Shown here piece after piece: positions 63,087 through 64,000 of a stretch of DNA of 64,000 bases (positions within the stretch are counted from its first letter, which is position 1; every line of letters begins with the position of its first letter). The translations under genes and the position numbers were made by a program. Source of the stretch: Trochalopteron elliotii (taxonomy: Eukaryota > Chordata > Aves > Passeriformes > Leiothrichidae); contig JANPWX010000201.1 in the NCBI GenBank assembly GCA_024734555.1, positions 905,129 through 969,128 of the forward strand, in the 5' to 3' direction. The notes beneath the pieces were generated by a model, which ran no database searches, was not told the DNA's origin, and saw nothing but the letters and a program-made list of their open reading frames with translations.

Positions 63087-64000
63087 CCACAACAGTGAAC
63101 ATTTCTTTAAATCAGTTTTAACTGTGATAAATTATTTCACTTAAAACCATCCAACTGAAACTATGGAAAAAGAATATTTTACCATGTAAAGTAAACATGT
63201 TACAAAAACATATTTACAACTCTGGGCCAGACTGCATTACAGATAACTTCATCTGTTTGCCCTATACCATGTTTTTGAAAGATTATGAATCAGGGCACTG
63301 ATTTAAATGTCATAGTAGTTAAAATTCACAAAACCAACATTTTAAAGTATGTGAAAGATGAAGAGAGTTGCCAGTACATCAGCAGGTCAGAAATAGGGTT
63401 TAAGAAAACAGGAGAAATAGAAAGAGCTGATACTAGGGGCCCTTGCTGAGGATGCAGAGCCTAAACCAAGCCTAAAATTTCTCTTAAACACAATCATAAC
63501 AGGTATTTCTGTTAACAGGAAAACACACATAAGGTGCATAGTTAGAAAAAAAAAAATATTGACATTGGAAATCAAACTTGAGAATATATTGTTCACTGGA
63601 ATTCTGTGTTCCATTTTAATCTCCCATTTGGAAAGGTGGAAAAAGCCAATTCTTTTCCATGCAAAACTATATTTTAGCAATTTTTTAAAGGTGCATGAGA
63701 GAGGGGAACTGGAAAGTTGAAGGACAAAAGCCTGTTCAAATTCTCTCTTGTCTTTTTGCCTGGATTTGGCTTTTACTGTTACAATCTATGGTGGCAGTGA
63801 GACCACTGAGGTCATCACATCATGCATCACTGTCAGGAGAAGAATTAAAACTCTTACCACATGAGGTATTTCAAAGAAACGCAGAAATACAATATTCCAT
63901 ATGGTTAGACCTGATTTTACAGCCAGTGGGGGATTTGCTCGAGTGAGGAATTAAACATCAGGTATAAGGATCATTTATGTCTGAAAAAGTGAAATTATGT

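Larger units (their letters stand above)
56871..64000 (+). other. DPP10: DPP10 intron, downstream of the exon (partial)
   Basis: I searched this stretch by eye for the next family exon, which should begin with Val-Thr-Phe and carry a Ser-Pro-Asp motif, and did not find it. The segment is AT-rich with simple repeats and candidate regulatory sites, so the intron appears to run past the window end. Confidence 0.8.

Noticed and set aside
63695..63946. 83-codon + strand frame as a coding exon
   Set aside because: Although it contains a stretch with Ser-His-His-Ala-Ser, it does not match DPP10 or another family, and no splice signals of quality flank it.
1..64000. CRISPR arrays, tRNA or rRNA genes, bacterial-style operons
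   Set aside because: No regularly spaced repeats, no cloverleaf or box A/B sequence, and splice-bounded coding show a vertebrate nuclear intron.

Overview
This window is vertebrate nuclear DNA, almost certainly from a bird and probably a passerine. It is AT-rich, poor in CpG and has no operon-like coding. It carries a 3'-end fragment of a CR1 LINE of the avian type and one ERVL-like long terminal repeat (LTR). Nearly all open reading frames are short chance frames.

The one coding feature I can defend is a single 95-bp exon on the + strand (56776-56870). It has a consensus branch point, polypyrimidine tract, AG acceptor and GTAAGT donor. It encodes a 32-residue piece of a dipeptidyl-peptidase-like protein and matches DPP10, the catalytically dead DPP4-family auxiliary subunit of Kv4 potassium channels, better than DPP6 or DPP4. 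The rest of the window is therefore read as intron: about 56.8 kb upstream of the exon and about 7.1 kb downstream. I could not find the neighbouring DPP10 exons.

Layout: 1-9.3 kb is plain intron with T-rich tracts. At 9.33-9.55 kb there is an antisense CR1 fragment. From 9.6 to 33.8 kb there is intron with small local duplications and homeodomain-type motif clusters. At 33.9-36 kb there is the strongest candidate regulatory block, with an octamer palindrome, a CpG cluster, a 16-bp palindrome and a TATA-like site. At 39.9-40.4 kb there is an antisense solo LTR flanked by a 5-bp duplication, next to a short CpG-rich patch. From 40.5 to 56.7 kb there is intron with low-complexity tracts, a second CpG-rich patch near 48.1-48.3 kb and a 34-bp tandem duplication. 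The exon follows, then intron with an NFI-type palindrome at 60.3 kb and a homeodomain-rich stretch at 61.5-61.8 kb.

I see no new gene system, CRISPR array, tRNA or rRNA. What deserves a second look is possible cis-regulatory content in a large neuronal-gene intron, and the structure of the two transposon remnants. Both remnants lie antisense to the host gene.
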